From Peterkaempfera bronchialis (lineage in GTDB: Bacteria; Actinomycetota; Actinomycetes; Streptomycetales; Streptomycetaceae), in assembly GCF_003258605.2 (NCBI RefSeq), contig NZ_CP031264.1:4650001-4714000 (forward strand): a DNA stretch of 64,000 nucleotides, written 5' to 3'. Below the pieces are notes generated by a model. That model saw only the letters and a program-made list of their open reading frames with translations. It was not told where the DNA came from and ran no database searches. Both the position numbers and the translations under genes were made by a program. Position 1 is the stretch's first letter, and the number at the start of each line of letters is the position of its first letter. Positions 1 through 7,320 of this stretch are shown here, piece by piece.

Positions 1-100
1 TCTCCGGAGAGGGTTACTCCGCCTGCTGAGCACGGCACGGCACCATCCGCACACCGCACCGCTCCCCGGGTCGGCCCGGGGGGTGGCGAGAGGAGAACCC

Positions 101-493
101 ATGTCGCTCGACGTCTCACCGGCCCTGCTCGAAAAGGCCGAGCGAGGCGAGGTCGACGAGAGGGAATTCGTCGACTGCGTCCGTACCTCCCTGCCCTACG
201 CCTGGAACCTGATCAGCTCGCTGGTCGCCCAGCTCCAGGTGGACGGCACCAGCTTCGCCGACAACCAGGTGCCGCCGCCGGACGAGCAGGCCCGTGGCCA
301 GCTGCTGCGCGCGCTGGCGAGCGACGCCATCCGGGGCGCCCTCCAGCGGCACTTCGGTGTCCGCCTCGCCTTCCAGAACTGCCACCGGGTTGCGGTGTTC
401 GCCCCTGTCGAGGAGACCGAGGGCCGGTTCGAGCGGTTCACCTCCGTGCGGGCGCAGCTGCTCAACCAGTCGCCGGAGCTGCGTGACTGCTGA
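101..493 (+). CDS. Conserved small protein of unknown function, 130 aa
   Basis: I do not recognise a characterised family. The product is a soluble, acidic protein with no signal peptide or membrane segment. Its most distinctive part is the middle and C-terminal half (around residues 50-110), which carries PPPDEQARGQLLRALASDAI followed by a short hydrophobic stretch ending RVAVF. The density of charged residues and unbroken helices suggests a small regulatory or accessory protein, but that is inference. The ATG at 101 is chosen because AGGAGA lies 4-9 bases upstream; a GTG at 83 in the same frame has no such site. It converges with the oxidoreductase gene on the other strand. Confidence 0.8.
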   Translation: MSLDVSPALLEKAERGEVDEREFVDCVRTSLPYAWNLISSLVAQLQVDGTSFADNQVPPPDEQARGQLLRALASDAIRGALQRHFGVRLAFQNCHRVAVFAPVEETEGRFERFTSVRAQLLNQSPELRDC

Positions 494-507
494 CCCCGGC
501 CCGTCCC

Positions 508-553
508 TGCGGTGAGGCGTCCCCGACGGCGCTCCGCGCATCGCCTCATCGCA
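508..553. terminator. Hairpin between convergent genes
   Basis: Twelve-base arms at 508-519 and 542-553 pair with one G-U, around a GC-rich loop of 22 bases. The hairpin lies just past the stop of the small upstream gene and overlaps the last codons of the convergent oxidoreductase gene, so it may end transcription in both directions. No T-run follows. Confidence 0.45.
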
Positions 554-1790
554 GGAGCGGTAGGACGTCCGAGCCGAGCCGGGTGACGTTCCCCAGGGTC
601 GCCGCGCGGTCCCCTGAGCCCTCCACCAGCAGCGCGAAGCGGCGCACGCCGGTGCGCTCGGCGGTGGCCAGCATCCGGTCGGCGCAGAGCTTCGGAGTAC
701 CGACCGCGTGCAGGTCGCAAAGCAGCTCGGTGTAGTCGCGGGGGTCGCGCATCCGCCGCTCCCGGCCGTCCACCGTGCGGTGGGCGCCGAGCCCGTACCG
801 GAACCACTCCGGCATCGCGGCGAGCAGGGTGGTACGCGCCTCCGCCGTGCTGTCGGCCACCTGGGCCACCCCCGCCGCCACATGGCCGCGCTCGGCGCGC
901 GCGATCTGCTCCGGGGTACGGCCGGCCGCACGGGCCATGGCCCGGTAGGCGGCCACCATCTCCTGCTTGTCCTCGTCGCCCGAGTGCATGCCCAGCAGCA
1001 TCGGCAGCCCGCGCTCGGCGGCCAGCCGCAGCGAGCTGCGCGAGGTGCAGGCGACCACCACGGGCGGTCCGCCGGCGGCGGGTGTGATCCGGGCAGCGCC
1101 GGGGGCGGCGGGCGGGCGGGTGGAGTCCGAGCGCTGCCGGGGGAAGGCCGGCCGGGTGTGCGGTTCCGGCCGGTGTCGAGGGCTGTGGACCGGCCCGCCG
1201 TGGACCGGCCCGCCGGAGGCGGGTACGGGCGGCTCGGTGGCCCGGGGCACCACCGGGACCTCGGGGAAGGCGAACGCCGGGCCGTCCGCGCCGACCCGGG
1301 AGCCGCGCAGCCAGCGCAGCAGCAGGTCGAGCCGCTCCGCGAAGCCGGTCTCATAGGCGGCGACCCCGGTGCCGAAGACCGCCAGGTCCACCCAGGGCCC
1401 GCCCCGGCCGACCCCGAGGGTGAAGCGCCCGCCCGAGGTGAGGTGCAGCAGCGCCGCCTGCTCGCCCAGCGCCACCGGGTGCGCCGTGGAGAGTACGCTC
1501 ACGGCGGTGCCGACCGTGATCCGGCGGGTGCGGCCGAGCAGCAGCGCGGCCAGCGTGGCGGCGTCGGGGCAGACCCCGTACGGCACGAAGTGGTGCTCGG
1601 CGAGCCAGACGCTGTCCAGCCCGGCGCGCTCGGCGGCCACCGCCGCGCTCACCGTGCGCTCCAGTGCCTCCGCGTGCCGCTGCCCGGGGAACTGCGCGGA
1701 GAGCAGGAAGGCCCCGGCGTGGATGGCGTCGACCGGTGCGTCGGCCGTGGCCCCAGCGCCGACGCCGGTCGCGGCTCTCGTGTCGGTCAT
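546..1790 (-). CDS. LLM-class (luciferase-like) flavin-dependent oxidoreductase with a Pro-rich insert
   Basis: The 414-aa product has the luciferase-like monooxygenase barrel: a SVWLAEHHF segment near residue 60, GRFTLGVGRGGPW near 121-133, and PPVVVACTSRSSLRLAAERG near 242-261. Relatives use reduced F420 or FMN to oxidise small substrates; the substrate here cannot be read. The start at 1790 follows GGGAG with a 5-base gap. Unusually, residues about 182-240 form a Pro/His/Arg-rich, probably disordered insert with an exact GGPVH duplication, where relatives pass straight from one barrel strand to the next. It is divergent from the 2041 gene, sharing a 250-bp regulatory gap. Confidence 0.85.
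   Translation of the reverse strand: MTDTRAATGVGAGATADAPVDAIHAGAFLLSAQFPGQRHAEALERTVSAAVAAERAGLDSVWLAEHHFVPYGVCPDAATLAALLLGRTRRITVGTAVSVLSTAHPVALGEQAALLHLTSGGRFTLGVGRGGPWVDLAVFGTGVAAYETGFAERLDLLLRWLRGSRVGADGPAFAFPEVPVVPRATEPPVPASGGPVHGGPVHSPRHRPEPHTRPAFPRQRSDSTRPPAAPGAARITPAAGGPPVVVACTSRSSLRLAAERGLPMLLGMHSGDEDKQEMVAAYRAMARAAGRTPEQIARAERGHVAAGVAQVADSTAEARTTLLAAMPEWFRYGLGAHRTVDGRERRMRDPRDYTELLCDLHAVGTPKLCADRMLATAERTGVRRFALLVEGSGDRAATLGNVTRLGSDVLPLLR
1186..1215. repeat. 15-bp tandem duplication inside the LLM oxidoreductase gene
   Basis: Two exact copies of tggaccggcccgccg (1186-1200 and 1201-1215) encode the GGPVH-GGPVH part of the linker insert. The frame is kept, which suggests slippage growth of the linker. 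Confidence 0.85.
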
Positions 1791-1857
1791 CGGGTCTCCC
1801 TCGGTCGTGCGGGGTCCGCAGCCCCGCCTCTTCACCCCCGTGAGTAACCCATGTCAT

Positions 1858-1870
1858 GTGCCATTGGCAC
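1858..1870. promoter_or_regulatory. Candidate operator in the divergent LLM / zinc-ribbon gap
   Basis: GTGCCA-T-TGGCAC is a perfect 6-bp inverted repeat. It is followed by three direct GATCGG copies at 1874, 1894 and 1913, spaced 20 and 19 bases, close to two helical turns. The gap is also less GC-rich than its surroundings. Symmetry and spacing suggest a control region for one or both divergent genes; the regulator is unknown. Confidence 0.4.
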
Positions 1871-2040
1871 GCCGATCGGGGGATCTGGCAGAAGATCGGG
1901 TGTAAATCGCGTGATCGGCTGACGCCTTCCTGGGATGCGTGCTATGCCGCCGCTGCGGACCCCCTACCCTGGACGGGGGAGGGCGCCGTCGCGATCAGGG
2001 GTCCGCACCCCCTTGTGCCGCCGCCAGGAAGGGAACCGCC

Positions 2041-2364
2041 GTGTCGCCGCGCCGCAACCGCCCCCGAGGGGCCGACAACGGGCCCGACCAGCCGAACGCC
2101 CCCGCCGGGAGTTCCCTGCTCCAGCGCACCGAGGTCTACCGGGGCGAGGACTGGGTGGTGCGGACCGTCGCCGGCACCGCCGGCCGCCACTACCGCTGCC
2201 CGGGCTGCGACCAGGAGATCCCGCCGGGCGTCGGCCATGTGGTGGCCTGGCCGATGGACGGCGCCGGGGTCGAGGACCGGCGGCACTGGCACCGGGCCTG
2301 CTGGAACGCCCGGGAGCGCCGCACCTCCAACCTGCTGCGCGGGCGCGGGGCGCCGCGCTACTGA
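2041..2364 (+). CDS. Small putative zinc-ribbon protein, 107 aa
   Basis: The protein has a basic, Pro-rich N-terminus. A compact domain from about residue 30 to 95 contains CPGCDQEIPPG and, 30 residues later, HWHRACW. The CxxC pair and the HxxxC pair are placed like ligands of a treble-clef or zinc-ribbon site, so metal binding is likely by inference. There is no membrane segment. The GTG start follows GGAAGGG with a short spacer. Homologues occur beside the filP/scy region in Streptomyces as I recall it, and are usually left as hypothetical proteins. It converges with the ABC permease gene. Confidence 0.8.
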   Translation: MSPRRNRPRGADNGPDQPNAPAGSSLLQRTEVYRGEDWVVRTVAGTAGRHYRCPGCDQEIPPGVGHVVAWPMDGAGVEDRRHWHRACWNARERRTSNLLRGRGAPRY

Positions 2365-2384
2365 CGGCCGTGGCCGGCGGCGCC

Positions 2385-2416
2385 GGTCAGACGTCCCGCC
2401 GGTCAGACGTCCCGCC
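2385..2416. repeat. 16-bp exact tandem duplication at the 3' end of the ABC permease gene
   Basis: ggtcagacgtcccgcc occurs twice in a row, at 2385-2400 and 2401-2416. Each copy carries the complement of a TGA stop followed by the RRD codons. The duplication is not a multiple of three, so only the inner copy sets the stop of the minus-strand permease gene at 2403. Confidence 0.85.
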
Positions 2417-3185
2417 GGGAGACCACCCGGTACGCCACCGCCAGCAGCACGGCGGTGAGCACGGCCAGGACGCCCAGCAGCTGCCACCCGCTGGTCCGCG
2501 GATCCAGCCCCTCGCCGAAGATCGCGGCGGAGATGGAGACCGGCGAGTACCTGATCAGATAGCGGCCGAGCGTCTCCCCGGCGAAGAGGCCCAGGATGAT
2601 CGGCAGCAGCACAAAGCCGATCATCGCGGCGATTGCGCCCGCGCTGTGCCGCAGCAGCGCGCCCACCGCCAGCGACATCAGGCCGATCACCGCCAGGTAG
2701 AGGCCGCCGCCGACCACGGTGCGCAGGATCTGCTCCGGCGGCGGACTGCCCGCCTGGCCGCCCAGCACCACCAGCGCGAACAGGGTGAAGAGCCCGACCG
2801 TGACGGTGCCCAGCGTGAAGACCAGGCCGAAGAAGACCAGGGCCTTGGCGGTGAGCATCCGGGCGCGCTGCGGGCAGGCGGTCAGCGTGGTGCGGATCAT
2901 GCCGGTGCCGTACTCGGAGGAGATGGTGAGCACGCCCAGCGCGATGACCGCGAGCTGGCCGATCAGAAAGCCGCCGAAGCCCAGGCCCAGGAGGTCGTCG
3001 CCCTGGCGGGTCCTGCCGTTGGCGAAGAGCACCGCGAGACCGCCGATGCCCACGATGAAGCAGGTCATCAGCGCCAGCGTCCAGACCGTGGACCGGACGC
3101 TGCGGATCTTGATCCACTCCGAGGCCAGCGCATGGCTCAGCCGGGCCTGCTGGACCGGGATCGGGGAGGTGTACGGATGCGCCAT
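2403..3185 (-). CDS. ABC-2 type transporter permease (pair A)
   Basis: The 260-aa membrane subunit is preceded by a short cytoplasmic segment with SEWIKIRSVRSTVWTL, typical of ABC-2 permeases. About six hydrophobic helices follow, including VWTLALMTCFIVGIGGLAVL and GAIAAMIGFVLLPIILGLF. It sits three bases after the stop of its ATPase (3189-4163) and is surely co-transcribed with it. The family exports drugs, lipids or peptides; the substrate is unknown. It is clearly related to the permease at 4299-5066, with the shared SEWTKIR and SRRD ends, so the two pairs look like an old tandem duplication. Confidence 0.9.
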   Translation of the reverse strand: MAHPYTSPIPVQQARLSHALASEWIKIRSVRSTVWTLALMTCFIVGIGGLAVLFANGRTRQGDDLLGLGFGGFLIGQLAVIALGVLTISSEYGTGMIRTTLTACPQRARMLTAKALVFFGLVFTLGTVTVGLFTLFALVVLGGQAGSPPPEQILRTVVGGGLYLAVIGLMSLAVGALLRHSAGAIAAMIGFVLLPIILGLFAGETLGRYLIRYSPVSISAAIFGEGLDPRTSGWQLLGVLAVLTAVLLAVAYRVVSRRDV

Positions 3186-3188
3186 CGC

Positions 3189-4163
3189 TCAGCCCTCGCT
3201 CTCGCCGCCGCGACCGGGGGCCATGTCATACGGGTCCGCCGACGGCATCCCCGACCGGTACTCCACCGCGCCCTGGGTGAGGCGCATATACGCCTCCTCC
3301 AGCGACGCCTGGTGCGGCGACAGCTCATACAGCCGGATGGAGTGCTCATGCGCCAGGTTGCTGATCCGGGCCGGCGTCACCCCGGTGACCTTGAGCGCGC
3401 CGTCCTGCTCGGCCTCGGTCCCGGCACCGGCGTCGGCGAGCACCTTGGCCAGCCGGTCCCGCTGCTCCCCGGCGCCGTCGGGGGTCCGCACCCGGACGAA
3501 GCCGGCGGAGTGGCGGTCGATGAACTCCCGGACGCTCATGTCGGCCAGCAGCCGCCCCTGGCCGATGACGACCAGATGGTCGGCGGTGAGCGCCATCTCG
3601 CTCATCAGATGGGAGGAGACAAAGACCGTACGGCCCTCCGAGGCGAGCCGCCGCATCAGGGTGCGCACCCAGTGGATGCCCTCCGGGTCCAGGCCGTTCA
3701 CCGGCTCGTCGAAGAGCAGCACCTCCGGGTCGCCCAGCAGCGCCGTCGCGATGCCCAGCCGCTGCCCCATGCCGAGCGAGAACCCGCCGGAGCGGCGGTC
3801 GGCCACCTCGGACAGCCCGACGATCTCCAGTACCTCGTCCACCCGCTGCCGGGGCAGGCCCGCCAACCGGGCCATCGACAGCAGGTGGTTGCGGGCGCTG
3901 CGCCCGCCGTGCACGGCCTTGGCGTCCAGCAGGGCACCGACCTTGCGGGCGGCGTTGGGCAGCTCCCGGTAGGGGTACCCGCCGATGGTGACCGTGCCGG
4001 AGGTGGGCGCGTCCAGGCCGAGGACCATCCGCATGGTGGTCGACTTGCCGGAGCCGTTGGGGCCCAGGAAGCCGGTGACGACGCCGGGGCGCACCTGGAA
4101 GGAGAGCTGCTCCACGGCGGTCTTGGGACCGTAGCGCTTGGTGAGGCCGTCTGCCTCGATCAT
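3189..4163 (-). CDS. ABC transporter ATP-binding protein (pair A)
   Basis: This 324-aa nucleotide-binding subunit has Walker A GPNGSGKST at residues 34-42, the signature FSLGMGQ at 128-134, Walker B LLFDEP near 149-154 and a switch histidine in SSHLMSE. The last 100 residues are the C-terminal extension common in drug or bacitracin-type exporters. The start is the ATG giving MIEADGLTKRYG, preceded by AGGA; an upstream in-frame start would add 16 residues without family support. It energises the permease three bases downstream. It is close in sequence to the ATPase at 5068-6087, including an identical SLGMGQRLGIA signature region. Confidence 0.93.
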   Translation of the reverse strand: MIEADGLTKRYGPKTAVEQLSFQVRPGVVTGFLGPNGSGKSTTMRMVLGLDAPTSGTVTIGGYPYRELPNAARKVGALLDAKAVHGGRSARNHLLSMARLAGLPRQRVDEVLEIVGLSEVADRRSGGFSLGMGQRLGIATALLGDPEVLLFDEPVNGLDPEGIHWVRTLMRRLASEGRTVFVSSHLMSEMALTADHLVVIGQGRLLADMSVREFIDRHSAGFVRVRTPDGAGEQRDRLAKVLADAGAGTEAEQDGALKVTGVTPARISNLAHEHSIRLYELSPHQASLEEAYMRLTQGAVEYRSGMPSADPYDMAPGRGGESEG

Positions 4164-4298
4164 GCGGGGAGTCCTTAGGAAGGGGCTGGGGGAGGGGCCG
4201 ACGGGGCTCACCCCATCACGTCTGCTCCCTCCCCCGCAGCCCCGGCAGCCTCAACCGCCCCCGCTGTGACAGGATCCGTACACGCCGAGCCGTCGGCC

Positions 4299-5066
4299 CT
4301 AGGCGTCCCGGCGGCTCAGCATCAGCCAGCCGCCCAGCAGCGCCGCAGCCGCCCAGAGCGCGCAGATGCCCAGCCCCGTCCACGGCCCGTACGGGGAGCC
4401 CGGCGCCAGATAGACCGAGGTGACCTCGGACCCGGCCCGGTCGGGGAAGTACCGCGCCACCGTCTTCACCTTGGGGACGCTGGAGAGGATCGGCGACACC
4501 AGGAAGAAGAACGGCATCAGGACGCCCAGCGACAGCGTCTGGTTGCGCAGCATCGCCGCGACACCGACCGAGAAGAGGCAGATCAGCGTCATATAGAGGG
4601 CGGCGCCGATCACCACCCGCAGCACATGCGGAGCGCCCAGCGTGGTGCCGTGCGAGCCCAGCAGCGCCTGGCCCAGCAGGAACGAGACAAAGCTGGTCAG
4701 CAGCGCCACCACCAGCACCAGGGCCAGCACCACCGATGCCTTCCCGGTCAGCAGCTGGCCGCGACGCGGCACCGCCGCCAGCGAGGCCCGGATCATGCCG
4801 GTGCTGTACTCGTTGCCGACCACCAGCACACCGAAGACGATCACCGCCAGCTGCCCCAGGAACATGCCCGCGAAGCTGGTGGAGGCGGCGTCGAAGGGGG
4901 TAGTGGCGTCCCGGGTGGCCTCGGTGAAGTTGCTGTTGATGACGGCGCAGATCACTGCGGACAGGCCGACGGTCACCACAAAGGCGGCGGCCAGGGTGAC
5001 GATGGTGGACCGCACCGTACGGATCTTGGTCCACTCGGAGAGCAGGACCGCTGCGGGTGCCGCCAT
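4299..5066 (-). CDS. ABC-2 type transporter permease (pair B)
   Basis: This 255-aa membrane subunit starts MAAPAAVLLSEWTKIRTVRST and has about six hydrophobic helices (for example VTLAAAFVVTVGLSAVICAVI and LLGGWLML near the end). It begins one base after the stop of its ATPase (TGA-C-ATG), with GGAG inside the end of that gene as the ribosome site, so translation is probably coupled. An upstream in-frame start would add an Arg-rich 40-residue leader overlapping the ATPase and is rejected. The export substrate is unknown. Confidence 0.9.
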   Translation of the reverse strand: MAAPAAVLLSEWTKIRTVRSTIVTLAAAFVVTVGLSAVICAVINSNFTEATRDATTPFDAASTSFAGMFLGQLAVIVFGVLVVGNEYSTGMIRASLAAVPRRGQLLTGKASVVLALVLVVALLTSFVSFLLGQALLGSHGTTLGAPHVLRVVIGAALYMTLICLFSVGVAAMLRNQTLSLGVLMPFFFLVSPILSSVPKVKTVARYFPDRAGSEVTSVYLAPGSPYGPWTGLGICALWAAAALLGGWLMLSRRDA

Positions 5067-5067
5067 G

Positions 5068-6087
5068 TCAGGACTCCTTCTTCTTCCGCTTGCCGCCGGA
5101 CGGCTGCTGCCAGCCCGCCCCCCACGCCGCGATCGGCCCGTCCGCCTGCCCGTCAGCGGCGGCTCCGTCACCGGCCGCGCCGTCACCGGCCGCGTGGTAC
5201 TCCACCGACTCTGCGGTCATCCGCATGAACGCCTCCTCCAGCGAGGCACGCTGCGGGCTCAGCTCATGCAGCACCACGCCGCCCGCCGCCGCCAGCTCGC
5301 CGATCCTCGCCGCGTCGCCGCCCACCACCTCGTAGGCGCCGTCGGCCGCCGGCTCGGGCACGATGCCCTCGGCGGAGAGCGCATCCAGCAGCTGCTCCGG
5401 CTGCGGAGTGCGGACCCGGACGGTGGAGCGCGAGTTCCGGTCGATGAACTCCGTCATCGGCAGATCGGCCAGCAGCCGCCCACGGCCGATCACCACCAGA
5501 TGGTCGGCGGTGACCGCCATCTCGCTCATCAGATGGGAGGAGACAAAGACCGTACGGCCCTCGGAGGCCAGCCGCTTCATCAGATTGCGGACCCAGAGGA
5601 TGCCCTCCGGGTCCAGACCGTTCACCGGCTCGTCGAACATCAGGATCTGCGGGTCGCCCAGCAGCGCCGCCGCGATACCCAGCCGCTGGCCCATGCCCAG
5701 CGAGAAACCGCCGGACCGCCGGTTCGCCACCTCCTGGAGGCCCACCAGCGCCAGCACCTCATCGACCCGCCGGGCCGGAATGCTGTTGCTCTGGGCCAGC
5801 CACAGCAGATGGCTGCGGGCGCTGCGGCCCGGGTGGACGGCCTTGGCCTCCAGCAGCGCGCCTATGTACTTGACCGGCTCGCGCAACTGCGCGTACTTCC
5901 TGCCGTCGATCGTGACCCGGCCGGAGGTCGGCCGGTCCAGGTCCAGGATCATCCGCATGGTGGTGGACTTGCCCGCCCCATTCGGGCCCAGGAAACCGGT
6001 CACCACGCCGGGTGGGATGGTGAAGCTCAAGCGGTCCACGGCGAGCTTCGTCCCGTAGCGCTTGGTCAGCTCGTGCAACTCGATCAT
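5068..6087 (-). CDS. ABC transporter ATP-binding protein (pair B)
   Basis: The 339-aa ATPase subunit carries Walker A GPNGAGKST near residues 34-42, signature SLGMGQ, Walker B LMFDEPVNGLDPEG and SSHLMSE. Its C-terminus is unlike pair A: an acidic and Ala-rich run with AAGDGAAGDGAAADG ends in a Lys-rich tail, GGKRKKKES. The start follows GGGAGCG. It is first in a two-gene operon with the permease at 4299-5066. The intergenic gap to pair A (4164-4298) is short enough that all four genes could share one transcript. Confidence 0.93.
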   Translation of the reverse strand: MIELHELTKRYGTKLAVDRLSFTIPPGVVTGFLGPNGAGKSTTMRMILDLDRPTSGRVTIDGRKYAQLREPVKYIGALLEAKAVHPGRSARSHLLWLAQSNSIPARRVDEVLALVGLQEVANRRSGGFSLGMGQRLGIAAALLGDPQILMFDEPVNGLDPEGILWVRNLMKRLASEGRTVFVSSHLMSEMAVTADHLVVIGRGRLLADLPMTEFIDRNSRSTVRVRTPQPEQLLDALSAEGIVPEPAADGAYEVVGGDAARIGELAAAGGVVLHELSPQRASLEEAFMRMTAESVEYHAAGDGAAGDGAAADGQADGPIAAWGAGWQQPSGGKRKKKES

Positions 6088-6219
6088 CGGTGCTCGCTCC
6101 CAGACGGGCGTCGGCGGGCCTTGGCGCATCGTGCGCTCCCACAGGCTACGCCGTTCCGGTGACCACCATGCCTGGGCATCCTGCCGCCCGCGCAGCCGGC
6201 CCCGCCGGACCCACGCGAG

Positions 6220-6262
6220 GCGGGACTTCCCAGCCGCACCCGCCGCGGCCGGGAAGTCCCGC
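6220..6262 (-). terminator. Strong hairpin after filP
   Basis: GCGGGACTTCCC (6220-6231) and GGGAAGTCCCGC (6251-6262) are perfect 12-bp arms around a 19-base GC-rich loop. It lies just beyond the filP stop and upstream of the ABC operon, so it most likely ends filP transcription. There is no clear T-run. Confidence 0.65.
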
Positions 6263-6279
6263 AGGAACCGGTTCCCCGG

Positions 6280-7215
6280 TCAGCGGCTCTGCTGAGCCGG
6301 CAGGCTGCGACCGAGGTCGTCGTCGCTGCTGCCACCGGCGGCGGCCACTGCCGCACCGGTGAGCGTGGCCAGCATCTCGCGGACGTTGGTCAGCTGCGCG
6401 TTGATCGAGTCGCGGCGGTTGGTCAGCGCCGCCAGCTCGCGCTCGGACTCGCTGCGGACCCGGTCGGCCTTGGCGTTGGCGTCCGCCACGATGTCCTCGG
6501 CCTGGCGCTGTGCGGTCTCCACCGTCTGGCGGGCCCGGCGCTCGGCGTCGGTACGCAGCTTCTCGGCCTCCAGGCGCAGCTGCTCCGCCCGGTGCTCGAT
6601 CTCCGCCAGCCGCTTCTCCGCCTTGGCCTGACGCGCGGCCAGGTCACGCTCGGACTGCTCGCGGCGCTTGGCCAGGTTGGTCTCGAAGTCGGCGGCGGCC
6701 TGCGCGGCCTTGGCGCGGGTCTCCTCGAAGAGGGCGTCCGCCTCCTCGCGCTTGTTCTGCGCGTCCTTGGTGGCCTCGGCGCGCAGCTGGGCGGCGTCGC
6801 TGTTCGCCTTGTCGACGATGCGCTGGCCCTCGTCCTCGGACTTGGCCTTGCGGTCCTTGGCGTAGGTCTCGGCCTCGGAACGCACCTGCTGCGCCGCTGC
6901 CTCGGCCAGCTCGCGGTGCTGCTCGGCGGCGCGCTGCGCCTCCTCGCGCAGGTCCTTGGCCTCTTCCTCGGCCAGCCGCAGGATCTTCTCCACCCGGGCG
7001 CCGAGGCCCGCGTAGGAAGGCTCGGCGTCGGTGACGGCGGCCTGCGCGTTCTGGGTCTCGAGGTGCAGCTCCTCGATGCGCTTCTCCAGCGCCGAGATAC
7101 GGGAGAGGGCACTGTCCCGGTCACTGACCAGCTTGGTGATGCGCTCGTCGACCTGGGCGCGCTCGTACCCGCGGCGCACGACGTCGAAGCCGTGCGGAGA
7201 GTGAGTGTCGCTCAT
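6280..7215 (-). CDS. filP: FilP, coiled-coil filament protein of hyphal tips
   Basis: The 311-aa product is almost entirely coiled coil from residue 30 to 285, after a short DivIVA-like N-terminus with FDVVRRGYERAQVDERI. Size and sequence fit Streptomyces FilP (about 310 aa), a cytoplasmic filament-forming protein that stiffens the cell behind growing tips and interacts with DivIVA and Scy. It has often been mislabelled cellulose-binding protein. The start is the ATG giving MSDTHSPHGF with AGGAA upstream; the 18 residues before it lack a ribosome site. It lies downstream of scy in the same orientation with a 105-bp gap, so it could be read from scy or from its own promoter. Confidence 0.95.
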   Translation of the reverse strand: MSDTHSPHGFDVVRRGYERAQVDERITKLVSDRDSALSRISALEKRIEELHLETQNAQAAVTDAEPSYAGLGARVEKILRLAEEEAKDLREEAQRAAEQHRELAEAAAQQVRSEAETYAKDRKAKSEDEGQRIVDKANSDAAQLRAEATKDAQNKREEADALFEETRAKAAQAAADFETNLAKRREQSERDLAARQAKAEKRLAEIEHRAEQLRLEAEKLRTDAERRARQTVETAQRQAEDIVADANAKADRVRSESERELAALTNRRDSINAQLTNVREMLATLTGAAVAAAGGSSDDDLGRSLPAQQSR

Positions 7216-7320
7216 GGGGATGGGGTTCCTGTCGTAAGACCGGTGAGGTGATAGGGGGAATCCTGGCACGAAACCGGAGTGTCATCGAGCAGAAGCCGAG
7301 GGTTGATGGAGAATGTCCGC

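Noticed and set aside
6280-7215. Cellulose-binding protein label for the filP product
   Set aside because: The protein is an intracellular coiled coil without signal peptide or carbohydrate-binding module; size and sequence fit FilP.
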